From assembly GCA_023213395.1 (NCBI GenBank), contig CM041465.1, positions 43,035,741 to 43,099,740 on the forward strand: a DNA stretch of 64,000 bases, written 5' to 3'. The DNA comes from Cycas panzhihuaensis. Lineage: Eukaryota > Cycadophyta. A model generated the notes under the pieces. That model saw only the letters and a program-made list of their open reading frames with translations, was not told where the DNA came from and ran no database searches. Both the position numbers and the translations under genes were made by a program. Of this stretch, positions 1 through 10,723 are shown piece after piece; the stretch's first letter is position 1; each line of letters opens with the position of its first letter.

Positions 1-202
1 CTGCCAATTTGCTAATCAATTAGTATTCTTTGGAGTAGGACTAATTCCTTCTCCTCACTTTTTAGTATCATCTTGCTCTCTTGATCTTGGTCTTATTTAT
101 CCTTTAGTTTTGCTCTTATGCTATTTAGAGCTAGAGGAGAACTATCTTCATGATCTTGGTTTTATAGGTCTTAGGCACTCTAATCCTTTGGCCTTTTTCA
201 CA
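1..202 (+). repeat. Copia-A 5' LTR, 3' part
   Basis: Matches 17433-17634 with about 9 substitutions in 202 bp by eye. It ends in CA at 202, directly before the primer-binding site. The first part of this LTR lies outside the window. Confidence 0.93.
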
Positions 203-204
203 TT

Positions 205-216
205 TGGTATCAGAGC
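205..216 (+). promoter_or_regulatory. Copia-A primer-binding site (tRNA-iMet)
   Basis: TGGTATCAGAGC, the standard 12-nt complement of the plant initiator tRNA-Met 3' end, starts two bases after the LTR end. It primes minus-strand cDNA synthesis. Confidence 0.93.
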
Positions 217-2500
217 AAGAGGAGACTAGTTCCCTCTGTTCTGAATTCTTCTTCAAAGGAGACTTGGAGTGGGTTTTACAACCCCTTGGTGACGACCTTC
301 GCTCTCTGAAGGCGATCCAAGGATTATTGAAGCTCACCACTGCAGATCAAGACTTTTATGGAGTATTTTGAAGGCTGGAAATGATTGTACTATGATTTCA
401 GAGGTTTCAAGCTAGTTCTACTCACATTTTTATGTGTTTTAGCACTAAAAACTGGTTTTTTCAGTTGATTCTTCTTCAAATCAAGGTGCAGGATTATTTT
501 GAAGAATTCTGAAGCTCACTAACTGTGACTATTATGAGCCACTGACTCTCTGCAGGCTGTGAAGTGATTTTGGGCATTTTTCAGCCCTCAAACCCCACAT
601 AGAGAGTTCAATCTGCTCTTACATGCTGGCTGGAGTCTGTTGCTCATCAAAAAAACACTGAATACACCCTTAGTGGGTCCCACGAACGTTTTGCAAACAA
701 GGGAAGTGAATGTAAGTTGCTGTATTTGTTGTGGTGACACCATTTATTTGTGTGCCCAGTTTGTGCTTCATATCATTCGTTCTCCCTCCACAGATCTCCA
801 AACTTCAAGAAATTAAAGATGAATCTTCTTCTGTGGTGGGCGCCCCAACATGCTGATTTTCAGCTCGATCCGTTGATCCTCCACAAAGTTCTATGCGTCT
901 GAGTCTCCATGGGTTGTTGTTGTTCCGCCGTCGTCGAAATTACGTTTTCGACTTTTCTAAAAAGTCTCTTAAAAATTTTATAAATTTGAACTTTAGTTTA
1001 TGTTATTTAGAATATTCAATAGCATATTCCATATTTCATAAACCCTTTTTACTCCAAAGTTATATTTAGACTTAAGTTTTAAACACTAAAAATCACTTTC
1101 TTTAAAGTCAAATCAATATTTTTTTAAGTGATTTTCAGTCAAGTGACTTCATCAGTCATAATTCTGTGATTTAGAGGCTGAATCCAACCTTCTACAATGT
1201 TGTACACTCTGAAAAATAATATTTTTCCTTCTCTTTTAAGCCTTCTCTTTGTCTTTTTGACTTTTGGCTTAATATTTTTAAAGGAAAAATCAATTTTTTT
1301 TCAGTTTTTGAAGGTTCAAATCTTCATTGTAACTAGTGATTTCATCAAATCACTAAAGTTGTGCTAATAACTTATCTTTGGAGATTAAATTCATTGATTT
1401 AAGTCCTCATTCAAGGCTCCTTGCATGGTGTTCTTGCTATTCAAAGTTGCAAAAAAGTGAAATTTCAGCCTTTATCCTTTGGCATTTTTTGCCTCATTTA
1501 ACACTTGCTTCATGTTGTATACGTGTTAAAAGGTGTTGGTAAAATGATTTTTAAAGTATTAACACTTTGTTAAAGTGATTTTTATCACTATCTTAACATT
1601 TTTTTTTAAGGCGCCTTGCATGGTGACCTATTGCCCTTAATCACAAAGAGGGCTCAAAACCATCTTTACTTAATAAAATCACTTTATTTTGTTGATCGTT
1701 GGGACTATTTCAAAGTCCCAACACTTGGTGCTTGGCGTCTTCAACTTGCAAGTGAGTCTTCCCTCTTCTCTTCAAGCATTAAAAGGAACCCACTTGCATT
1801 CGTTACACAAAGACTTTGCGCTTTCTTCATTGAAGCACTTAGCATCTTCCTTAAAGTGCCTATATTTTCATTGTACTTAAGCACTTTATTTCACTTGGAT
1901 ATGATAGCACTCTTTTTCACACTAAAGTGCTCTTGTAAATCACTCAAAGTGATCATTTTGATGTACTTAATTGCTTCTCCTTGAAGCTCTTTATCATTGT
2001 AAAATCAAGCATCTACATCATCCAAGTAAAACTTATTCTAAAGTCCACTTAAACCTTCTAAAAGTGAACTTTAAAATCAAGTAGGAGAGATCCGAAAAAG
2101 GTTCAAACCTTGTTTCTAAAATAACCTCAAGCTTGGTGCATTCCCTAGGGGACCAACCGACCGTATGGTTAGTGCACGACAATTAAGGTTGCTTGAGGGA
2201 AAGGAGGTTTGAAAAGAGTGTTATTGGGGTTGTGAATCCCAAGGAAATCATAATACGTCCATGTAGATCAACCCTACCTGCCTTGTCATAGATTTGTCTT
2301 GGTCAACTGTTGGATCTTCTTTACAGATCAGGGTTGGACCAACTCTTTTGCCTAGTCCTCCACCCCTCATCACTCCATTCTGTTGTTGGATCTTCTAGTA
2401 AGATCAAGACTATTGGTTTTGTTAGAAGGTGGAACTTAAGCGATGAAAGCATTGAGTTTCCAAGTCATTTGCTATCTTCAAGCTCTTTACAACTTAAAAA
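217..2500 (+). other. Copia-A untranslated leader
   Basis: About 2.3 kb between primer site and gag with no recognisable protein. It is AT-rich with short interspersed variants of aagtgattt and tcacttaaag. A 122-codon open stretch at 1616-1984 has no family resemblance and is probably chance. The last ~400 bases resemble, in opposite orientation, the leader of Copia-F (about 54590-55000), so at least this 3' part is conserved in the family and may hold packaging or translation signals. Confidence 0.7.
2131..2210 (+). promoter_or_regulatory. Conserved leader block with palindrome (Copia-A)
   Basis: This block has a counterpart on the minus strand of Copia-F at about 54880-54965. Both contain ttggtgcatt, cctaggg, a palindromic core and gtgcacgacaatt. 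In Copia-F the core is the perfect palindrome CGACCATATGGTCG; here it is ACCGTATGGT at 2160-2169, which still pairs with a G-T wobble. Conservation between two diverged copies suggests a cis-acting RNA element. The function is inferred. Confidence 0.5.
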
Positions 2501-3400
2501 TGGCTACTTTAAATATGCTCATTGCATGCACAATCAAGTTGACAGGACAAGAAAATTATCAAGATTGGAAGAGGCAAACACAAAACCTCTTAAGGATGAA
2601 TGAACTTTGGGGCTATGTTCCTGGCATATATCCTTTTACCTGAACCTATGGAGATTGATGGTGTGGTTGTTGATCCTAATGCTGATTATGTTGCTTCTTG
2701 GGAAGGCAAGGATGAAATAACCTTGGCATTTTTGCATATGGTTATTAATGTAAATGTTGATCAAAACATTTCAAATGCCGAAACATCTAAGGAAGCTTGG
2801 GACATTTTGTCCTCTTTGTATGAAAGGCAAGATGAAGCTCGCATTTCGTTGGTCAAAGCAAAACTTTATTCTATAAAGTATGTAAAGCCTATGTCCACAT
2901 TTCTTGCTTCTATTAAAGAAATTTGTAATGAATTGAATACTTAAGGCAAACCTGCTTCAAGGGATGAACTTGTAACCACCACCATTCAAGCTTTTCCTAA
3001 AGATTTCAATGGCTTTATTTCATCTATCACTCGAGATGGCTCTCTTTCTGCAATGTCCTTCAATCAACTAGAGAGTTTATTACTTCAAGAGGAGCAAATT
3101 TATGATAAAGAAAATGATAATGGTGCATCTGTTTCAGGAGCTTTCACGGCCAAGTTGAAGGGCAAACAAACTCCCAAACCTTCACTTACAAAACAGTTTG
3201 GGAATATGAACATTGGCACTTCAAAAGCCAATGTTATTTGTCATTATTGTGACAAGGTTGGCCACATAGCTCCTGATGGTCGAAAAAAGAAAGCCGATTT
3301 CAGTGTACACATCAACGACAGCCACATCAGAGACAACAGTAGCCTCGTCAACAGTTTTAGTAGCAGCAACGGTTTCAACAACAACAACAATATCCCCCTC
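2501..3400 (+). pseudogene. gag: Copia-A gag (broken)
   Basis: Capsid/nucleocapsid protein that would coat element RNA. The start is set at the ATG of MATLNMLIACTIKL because the same beginning is found in Copia-F. The frame shifts near 2635 (after PGIY) and has a stop at 2942 where the reading otherwise continues. Capsid-type residues are visible (KEAWDILSSLYERQ, then a long helical part). A nucleocapsid zinc knuckle lies at 3239-3280, but its last cysteine is replaced by glycine (CHYC...H...G). A glutamine/asparagine-rich low-complexity tail follows, read in shifting frames. Not functional. Confidence 0.85.
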
Positions 3401-3915
3401 GACCAAATCGAGGTGCATATCGAGGAGGTCAAAGAGTAAGGGGAGGTTTCAAAGGTGGCAATCAATGCCACACAAATCAGTTTACAGAAGAGGATAAACT
3501 ACTTTGTGCTTATCACGCTTTAGATGTTGATCAAACTTGGATCATCGACTCGGGGGCAGCACGACACATGACTGGAAGTGAAGAACTTCTTCATGACATC
3601 AAAGAAGGAAATGGTAAATTAGTAACTTTTGGCAATAATGACTTAAAGGAGATCTCTAGTATAGGCAAAGTTGCCTCATTTCATTCTTCTTCAAATCCTT
3701 CTTTAACATTTCTCAATGGCGATGCCTACAACATTCCTTCCATGGAGAAGAACTTGCTATCTGCTAGCCAATTGGACAAGCAACAGATGAGCATTTTGTT
3801 TAAAAATGAGAAATGTGTCATCAGTGACAAGCATGATCAGATTGTAGCCATTGGTCATGAAGACCATGGTCTTTATAAGTTGGATGCAAATAATATAACT
3901 TCTGATTTTGCTTAA
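3401..3915 (+). pseudogene. pol: Copia-A protease and start of GAG-pre-integrase
   Basis: Aspartic protease that would cut the Gag-Pol polyprotein. The catalytic DSGA is intact at about 3547 (WIIDSGAARHMTG), followed by the usual Copia pattern VTFGNN, the PSMEKNLLSASQL motif and the GLYKLD start of the GAG-pre-integrase domain. The reading frame is open over 3568-3915 and ends at a stop before the LWHHRLG motif. The frame differs from that of gag upstream, so at least one indel separates them. Confidence 0.85.
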
Positions 3916-4870
3916 TCTGTCATGCCATCATCAACAAAGATGCAACTTTGGCATCATCGTCTAGGCCTCTTGAGTCTAGACAATATCAAGTTGATGGTAA
4001 ACAAGAACATGGTGCATGGAACTTCCAAAGCTATATGGTTCAAAATGCCTTTGTGAAGCTTGTATAATGGGGACACAACATAGATTGCCTTTTCCTAAAG
4101 GCAAAGCATGGCGTGCATCATATCCTTTGCAGTTGATACATTTTGATTTATGTGGACCTATGTCCACAACATCTTTTTGAGGCGCATTGTATTATATCTC
4201 CTTCATAGATGATTTCTCTCACAAAGTTTGGGTTTACTTCCTCAAAGCAGTCCAAGCATTCCAGAAGTTCAAGGAATTCAAGCTTGAAGTAGAGAATGAA
4301 TCTGGCTATACAATCAAAATAATAAGGTCAGATAATGGAGGTGAATTCACTTCAAATGAATTCACTCAATTCTGCAAGGATAATGGCATTCGGAGACAAC
4401 TCACTATTCCTCATACTTCGCAACAAAATAGAGTCTTTGAACGTATGGATAGAACTTTGGAAAACAAAGCCAAAGCTATGATGCATGCAAAAGGACTCAC
4501 ATTAGCATATTGGGCAGAAGCATTTCACACAGCTGCTTATGTGGCAAATTGGAGTCCTATTTCAACAGTCGCCAACATCACACCAGAAGAAGTCTGGTCT
4601 GGTAAAATGCCAACTGTCAGTCACTTAAGGACATTTGGGTGTATTGCATATATGCACTTCCCCGATCAACAAAGATCTAAGTTAGACAAACATAGTCTAA
4701 AATGCATCTTTGTAGGCTATGCCACTCATAGTAAAGCTTACAAGTTGTATGATCCTATTGGGAAGAAAATGCATCTCTCAAGAGATGTAATCTTTGTTGA
4801 AGAAGAGCATAAGGAGTGGGAATCCGCATCCTTCCAACCTCCTCGTGATAATGGTAAAAAGATTATTTGA
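3916..4870 (+). pseudogene. pol: Copia-A GAG-pre-integrase and integrase core
   Basis: Integrase inserts cDNA into the host chromosome. The GAG-pre part (LWHHRLG, then a C-X2-C pair) is frameshifted near 4015-4060. From 4187 the core is open for 227 codons: FIDDFSHKVWVYF with the first Asp, RSDNGGEF with the second, and the catalytic Glu in RVFERMDRTL. All three catalytic residues remain, though NGVAER-like residues before the Glu have changed. The C-terminal part (FGCIAY, KCIFVGY, LSRDVIF) is typical of Copia. A stop at 4870 ends it before the connector. Confidence 0.9.
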
Positions 4871-5930
4871 GTGTTTTCTTCCCTCTCAATCTTCCACATC
4901 ATGTACTCCATCTACACCAGCTGGACCGTCTACATCATAAGATACTACTCCACTTGATCCTAGCACATCGTCTTTTGATACTTCACTCAGACTAGAAGAC
5001 ATTGAGGTTCAAGTTATATCAGTTAAAAAATTGCCAAAATGGTTTACAGAAACTATTTAAGACGGCCAGATTATTGAAGGAAAGCGTCCATCAAAATATA
5101 GGCAGTAGATGAATTAAGCACCCATGGCTGATGTAATTTGTGTTGATGAGCTCTCCATCTTTGAGGAAGCATCTCAAAATGACAATTGGAAAACTGCTAT
5201 GGATGAAGAAATCCATTGTATTGAAAAGAATGGAACATGGGATTTGGTAGAATTGCCTAAGCATAAACAGGCAATCAGTTGCAAATGGGTCTACATGACC
5301 AAATTCTATTCTGATGGTACACTCAAGCGCTATAAGGCGTGACTTGTTGCAAAAGGGTTCAAACAAAAAGAAGGCATTGACTATGAGGAGACTTTTGTAC
5401 CTGTTGCCAATATGAACACCATCAGACTCATCTTGGCCTTAGCTGCTCGATGCAAATGGCCAGCATATCAGATGGACGTGAAGAGCGCCTTTCTCAATGG
5501 CGATCTTCAAAAGGAGGTATATTTGGAACAACCTCCTGGTTAGAAAGTACAAGGCAAGGGGCACTTGGTTTATCGTCTGAAAAAGGCTTTGTATAGCTTG
5601 AAACAAGCTCCTCGGACATGGTACTCCAAAATCGATGATTATTTTTTGAGACATGGTTTTCATCGATCCACATCAGACCCCAACTTGTACATCAAAGTTG
5701 AGAAAGACCATGCTATTTTTATTATCTTCTATGTTGATGACTTAATGATCACTGGTAATGACACTAAGATGATACACACTCTCTAGGATAATTTGAAGAG
5801 AACTTTCGAGATGATAGATCTTGGACTACAACATTATTTTCTAGGCTTTGAGGTATGGCAACAACTTGAATCTATCTTTAAATCCCAAGCAAAATATTCT
5901 TGGGACAATTTGCAGTGGTTTAAGATGCAT
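4871..5930 (+). pseudogene. pol: Copia-A connector and reverse transcriptase
   Basis: RT copies the genomic RNA into cDNA. After a Ser/Pro-rich connector with several stops, the RT domain runs from about 5121: [49 protein letters not shown], and the catalytic YVDD at about 5731 (FYVDDLMITGND). In-frame stops occur near 5340, 5542 and 5785. All landmark motifs of Copia RT are present, so this is recent decay rather than a fragment. Confidence 0.9.
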
Positions 5931-6655
5931 AACTGCAAACTAGCACCAACACCTATGGAGAATGGAACAAAGCTTACTCTTAATGAGGAAGCTGAACTTG
6001 CAGATCCCACTCTTTACTGACAGTTGATTGGTAGCCTCATTTATCTCACCAACACTCGACCGGATATTTCATTTGTAGTTGGGATTTGTTCTAGATACAT
6101 GTCTCAACCCAATCAGAAACATTGGAATGCAACAAAACACATACTCAAATACATCAAAGGAACTTTGCAGCACGGCCTTTAGTATGCACATAATGAGGAC
6201 TTTATCTTGGAAGGGTTCTCAGATTCTGATTGGGCTATAACTGAAGATCCACCTCGGGCTACTACTTTACCCTTGGTTCAAGAGTTGTTTCTTGGAGTTG
6301 CATGAAGCAACCCAATGTTACCTTGTCCTCCACTGAAGCAGAATACAAAGCTGCTGTCAGCGCAGCTTGTGAGGCTATCTGGCTACGACGAATTCTTGGA
6401 GAGCTCGGACTTGAGCAAAATCACCCCACCAGGATATACTATGACAATCAAAGTGTACTCAAGTTAGCCAAAAATCCAGTTTTTCATGCACAGGCCAAAC
6501 ACATCGAGGTTCATCATCACTTCATCAGAGAGCATGTGTAGGATGGTGAGATCAACCTCCAGTACAGACCTACAGAGGAGCAGACAACATATATCTTTAC
6601 CAAACCTCTTGGTAGAGAAAAGTTTGTAAAATTCAGAGATGGTCTTAGCGTCTGA
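5931..6655 (+). pseudogene. pol: Copia-A RNase H
   Basis: RNase H removes RNA from the RNA/DNA hybrid. Seen are QLIGSLIYLTNTRPDIS, the FSDSDWA motif, LSSTEAEYKAAV with its catalytic Glu, and YYDNQSVLKLAKNP with its Asp, ending FTKPLGREKF. There are stops at 6018 and 6181, a frameshift around 6235-6300, and a stop at 6539. The C-terminus is followed within about 20 bases by the polypurine tract. Confidence 0.88.
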
Positions 6656-6670
6656 CTTAACATTGTAAAC

Positions 6671-6682
6671 AGTAAGGGGGGG
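6671..6682 (+). promoter_or_regulatory. Copia-A polypurine tract
   Basis: agtaaggggggg abuts the 3' LTR start (TGTTAAACC at 6683). It is the expected plus-strand primer site. Confidence 0.88.
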
Positions 6683-7030
6683 TGTTAAACCTTATGTTTA
6701 CATGTTAAGTATATACTTTATTTTTTTATTCTTTCATTCATTATTTTGTACTTTATGGGGTGACTAATGACTTAAGTGATAAAGTGCACACCCACTTTCA
6801 TCCTAGTGACATAACATTATAACTAAAGGGTCAAATGGACCCTCATGCATTTTTGCTCACTTGAGAACCTAATGGATACATGTCTTTCATGCATGACATG
6901 CAAGCCATGCATTGCATGTACCTTGGATGTTTGCCACTTGACAAACATCCAACAGTGTTAGGTAACCTCAGTTACTCTATATATTGAGTCCTCTCCTCAT
7001 GTCTCACATGTAGAGTTGAAGTGTAATGTT
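6683..7030 (+). repeat. Copia-A 3' LTR, first part, ending in Gypsy-A target duplication
   Basis: Starts TGTTAAACC and resembles the Copia-F LTR in reverse orientation (TTTATG..., GATAAAGTGCACACCCAC). It is broken by Gypsy-A after 7030; the last five bases (atgtt, 7026-7030) are repeated at 17425-17429 as the target-site duplication. Confidence 0.92.
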
Positions 7031-7821
7031 TGTTGGCATTAAAATTGACTCAATGGCTGTGTGAGGACCAGAGGTAGGTCAGATAACCCGAGTTGTGCAT
7101 GTACGGACCGTACGGAGGTACGCACGCTGCAAATCGACAGAAAAACAAGCATTCTGGGTACGTATGACAGGTGCGTGCGGATCAATGACGTAATCGGAAC
7201 CAAACGGCGGCGGTACGCATGACTCCAGGGGACCAGTGAAGACCTGGGGAGGTGCCAGACATACGTACGGACCCAAAGGAATAATTAATTAAGGACAAAC
7301 AAAGTGATTAAGTGAAGAGGTACGCATAACTAAAGAGGCATGATGAAGAATGCGGTTGTAATGACAGATCATAACCCTTCACCAAAAGGTACCAACAGAG
7401 TACTTAAGGAGGTACGCATGATTCACTGGTTAGGGTGAGAGCCGGATATCACGGTGCACGCAAAGGTGCAGAGACAGACGCATGACGATTGGAGCATGAA
7501 TGTATGATAAGTACCATCCGGTACGCATATGTAACAGGATCAGATCTTTTGGAATGCTCAGAATGCATTCCACCCGTGTAAATGAACTGTTGAATTAATA
7601 AAAGGAAGAGTTACGTGGAAATTGGTATATTCTTGGTGTGTAATGATGATTTCTTTGAAGTATGTATTGATTTACATCTTTGTGTACCATTCGTGAATTA
7701 TATATGGAATGTATGTGAATAACCATGTTGTGATGTCCTAAAACTAGACTATAGCGCGTGTAACCTTGACAAGTGAGCAAGGGTGTCTCGTAAGTGTAGC
7801 AAGGCACCTTACCAGTCAACA
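7031..7821 (+). repeat. Gypsy-A 5' LTR
   Basis: Pairs with 16589-17424. It is rich in gtacgcat and tacgtacgg motifs. Long stretches are identical between the two LTRs, while differences crowd at short motifs, often CAG or CTG. The promoter would lie here; AATAAAAGG near 7595 could be a polyadenylation signal. Confidence 0.93.
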
Positions 7822-7822
7822 T

Positions 7823-7835
7823 TGGTTCCGTTGCC
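7823..7835 (+). promoter_or_regulatory. Gypsy-A primer-binding site (tRNA-Glu type)
   Basis: TGGTTCCGTTGCC lies one base after the LTR. Its complement GGCAACGGAACCA is the 3' end of plant nuclear tRNA-Glu (from knowledge of that tRNA). Gypsy-B has the same site; Gypsy-C has one T to C change. Confidence 0.8.
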
Positions 7836-7902
7836 TACGTCCATTGAGGAGGGACAGGGCCTAGGGGTTTCAAAGGAAAAAGAATGTGTGAAGGGCAGAG
7901 GA

Positions 7903-7954
7903 CCCTGGCTGCCATCGTAATGGCGGGCTGTAACTAAGCCACCGGCAGCCAGGG
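7903..7954 (+). promoter_or_regulatory. Gypsy-A leader hairpin before gag
   Basis: CCCTGGCTGCC (7903-7913) is the exact reverse complement of GGCAGCCAGGG (7944-7954), nine bases before the gag ATG. Nested inside is GCCAT-cgta-ATGGC (7911-7924). Gypsy-B and C keep the small inner hairpin as CCGCC-gtgat-GGCGG but not the outer stem. It may act in RNA packaging or start-codon choice; this is inferred. Confidence 0.5.
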
Positions 7955-7963
7955 GACCTTCCA

Positions 7964-9720
7964 ATGCCACCTAAGAGGCCTTCAAGGTCGGAAGAGCCCC
8001 AGAAGGATACTTCACCCAAGGAAAAGGAGACTAGCAGACAAAGGGCACTGAGATGGTCAAAGGAAGCAAAACTTAGAAGGGCAAGGAGGTTAAGTTCGCA
8101 AAACAACGAGACTAAGGGACAGTCCGTTGAAGGATCTGAGGCAAGTGGAGCCCAGACACCTCAGGAAGAGGAAACCCATGGCGAACGCATGGTATTGACA
8201 CCAGCCCCTATCAGAGATGATTTGTTTAGCCCAGAGTTAGAAGGAAAGCCAAAATTGGATGAAAAGCATAAAGAGATCTTAACAGAGGGAAGTATACCAG
8301 TGGAGGACAGCCCGAAGGACCTAGGTGATGACGATAAGAAGGCAGAGGAAGGTCCCTCAAAGATATTGGGAAAACAAGCTAACGAGACAGCTTTTTGAAG
8401 ATTCGATGTAAGGGAATCGATCAATCTTACATTACGGTAACGCCATTGACTATACAAGTTCCAGGTGTAGTGGAACGTATACATATAAAAAGTCCGTTCA
8501 AAAATCCGTTGTTTGGAAAGGATAGTGCGATGGTAGTGACTCCCGGTGCATCCCCAAAGGACGGAGGAGGGAAAGGTCACCATCGGTGGGGAGCTTGCAA
8601 TCTCCCAAGATGGACGACTATAGAGACTTTGGGAAACTAACCTTTAATGATACTTCAGACGCAGCAGAACATGTGTATCTATTTCAGAACCTCATTGATG
8701 TTAAAAAGATTACAGACGAAGATGAAATCAAAGCACGCTTCGCTTGTACATTGAGAGGAGTACCCTTGGCTTGGTATAAGGAAATAGACAAAAATGAGCC
8801 ATGGGTAAAGATTAAGAAAGCGTTTGAGGTGAGATTTCAAAAATTTCGGAGTAATGAAGCTGTAGAAATCGCATTGCGAGAGATCAGGCAGAGGCCGGGG
8901 GAATCCGTCCTAACTTACATTAGCCGAATGAAGATTATTGCAGCGAGTATGATCAACGAGACAATCACGGATCATAACATGAAAAATTACTTCGTAAGAG
9001 GGCTGAATGAGAAGTTGCGAGCTATGATGCATGCTCATCCGCTAAAGTCATTTAAGAATGCTCAGGATCTGGCATTAGATTTTGAGATGGAAATGGATGC
9101 CCAAGCAGGGGGACAAGATTCCTTGCTGTTAAGATTACAAGATGAGATCAGAGAGTTGAAGCAGAATCAATACAATCGACCCTTCTGCCAGGTAGGGGTA
9201 GCAGAAGAGGAATCTGAATTGGAGGCACTGAGGAAAGAGGTAGCCCGATTGAAAATCAGAAATAATCGGGAAGAAGAAGAGATGCCCAAAAAGAAAGAGC
9301 ACACTAACCAAGTGGTGCCATATCTGTGAGGAAAACTCACATACCACCCGGGAATGTGAGTTGAATTTAAAAAACAGTGCGATGCACCAACAAGAGAAGT
9401 GGTGCCACATATGTGAGGTTGATACCCACACAACTAGGGATTGTTTCTACAATTCCAGGGGAAAAGCATTCAGAGGTCGAGGTCGGGGAAGAGGCAACCC
9501 ACCTCGGGCGTGTATACAACGAGGGCGCACGGAACCCTCGAGGAAGAAACACCGATGGGGAGATGCCTCATCGCCTCTGATTCGCAACCGGAAATCAGAA
9601 TGCCCAATGAAGCAAGAATACGACGAAGCCGTTCGTGTCGATGCTTAGAATCGGCCCAAGCGACCACAAAGCGGAAGATTGCAAAGGTAAAGCTAAGGCA
9701 ACTAACCTAATGACAATCGT
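7964..9720 (+). pseudogene. gag: Gypsy-A gag with basic N-terminus and zinc knuckles
   Basis: The start is the ATG of MPPKRPSR, shared with Gypsy-B and C. The first ~145 residues are an Arg/Lys-rich head (SRQRALRWSKEAKLRRARRL) then an acidic region, stopping at 8396. After a frameshift the capsid domain is open at 8586-9329: ARFACTLRGVPLAWYKE, ESVLTYISRMKI, YFVRGLNEKLRAMM, then a Leu-rich coiled-coil stretch. Zinc knuckles follow in other frames from 9315 (CHICEEN..., CHICEVD...), then an RGRGRG tract. The third and fourth knuckles, intact in Gypsy-C, are corrupted here. The 8586-9329 part is well preserved, unlike what follows. Confidence 0.88.
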
Positions 9721-10723
9721 GCGGAAACGAAGAATGTGAAACCTGAGAACAAACAAAAGAGAAAGTGGATGAAGGATATCCAAACCCCCAACAGAGATGG
9801 ATCGGTATAAACAAAGCGAACAGGTGTTGGATGGTTTAGCTTCGAAGAAAATATACTACCAATGGGTAAACCGAAACAAAAAATGTTTATGTTCGGAAAA
9901 ACAAACAAAAGAGCCGGAAAAATCACGGAAGAATCGTGGTAAAACCCCAAATGGTGCAAATGGAGGAGTTGTTTAAAGCATTACCGGTAGAAGAGATTCC
10001 CGAATGTTGTTATTGATGGAGAATCTAGTGAAGCGATTGCGATTAACTATTCCTCCGCAAGTTATTGATTGGATTAAAGGAGGAGTATTGCGAGAGGAAT
10101 TACCAAAAGTCCGAAACAAGTTATACCATCATTCGACATGGATCCAATGGTAACCATGTCCGTATTGGGAGAAACATTTCCTCGAGTCATTGTGGATGGA
10201 GGTGCGTGAAGAAATGTGTTATCACCGCAACATGGCGTAAATTGGGAAGCCCGGTTGGAGGCGAGAACCTACTCATTTGAAGTTGGCCAATGAGTTCTTG
10301 AGTACGACCCATGGGCGATTGGCCAATATAAAAAGTAGACGTGGCGGGGATAGTGGTAAGAGTTGACTTCACGATCGTGGAAGCGGAGAAAGGAGCCACA
10401 CCCTACCCAGTTACTAGGAAGGCCATGGTTATACAAAACACAATGCCTTCAGGTGGGAAAAGGTAACCTTCACTTTATCGGACAAGACCTTGACAAAGTG
10501 GTGCTACCAATGCTTTGGGAAGAAGTTCGATTGAGGTAATCCGGACGAAGGATCCAAAGATTACAAGAATCAAAGACAACATTCTCTTCCAATGAGGAAG
10601 AACACATCTTTCACATGGCGGAAGAGCCCACCACGTCAAAGCGACATCGGCGATGAAGAACCAACGGATCTCAAGAAATATACAACTCTTGGATGATGAA
10701 CACGGTATGAGGTTCGTGGATTA
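9721..10723 (+). pseudogene. pol: Gypsy-A protease region (heavily frameshifted)
   Basis: Corresponds to the open protease ORFs of Gypsy-B (40115-41425) and Gypsy-C. Recognisable pieces in changing frames are MEELFKALP, MDPMVTMSVLGETF, the catalytic VIVDGGA at about 10190, TWRKLGSP and the LLGRPWLYKTQ flap end near 10415. Many one- or two-base indels relative to B and C break it every few dozen codons. The DGGA triad replaces the usual DT/SGA in all three copies, so it is a family trait rather than damage. Confidence 0.8.

Noticed and set aside
1616-1984. A 122-codon open frame in the Copia-A leader
   Set aside because: No similarity to any retrotransposon or host protein that I recognise, hydrophobic and low-complexity, within an untranslated leader; most likely chance.
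3320-3400. CAA/CAG-type microsatellite-like run
   Set aside because: It is the decayed Gln/Asn-rich tail of Copia-A gag, with a counterpart in Copia-F at 53690-53770.
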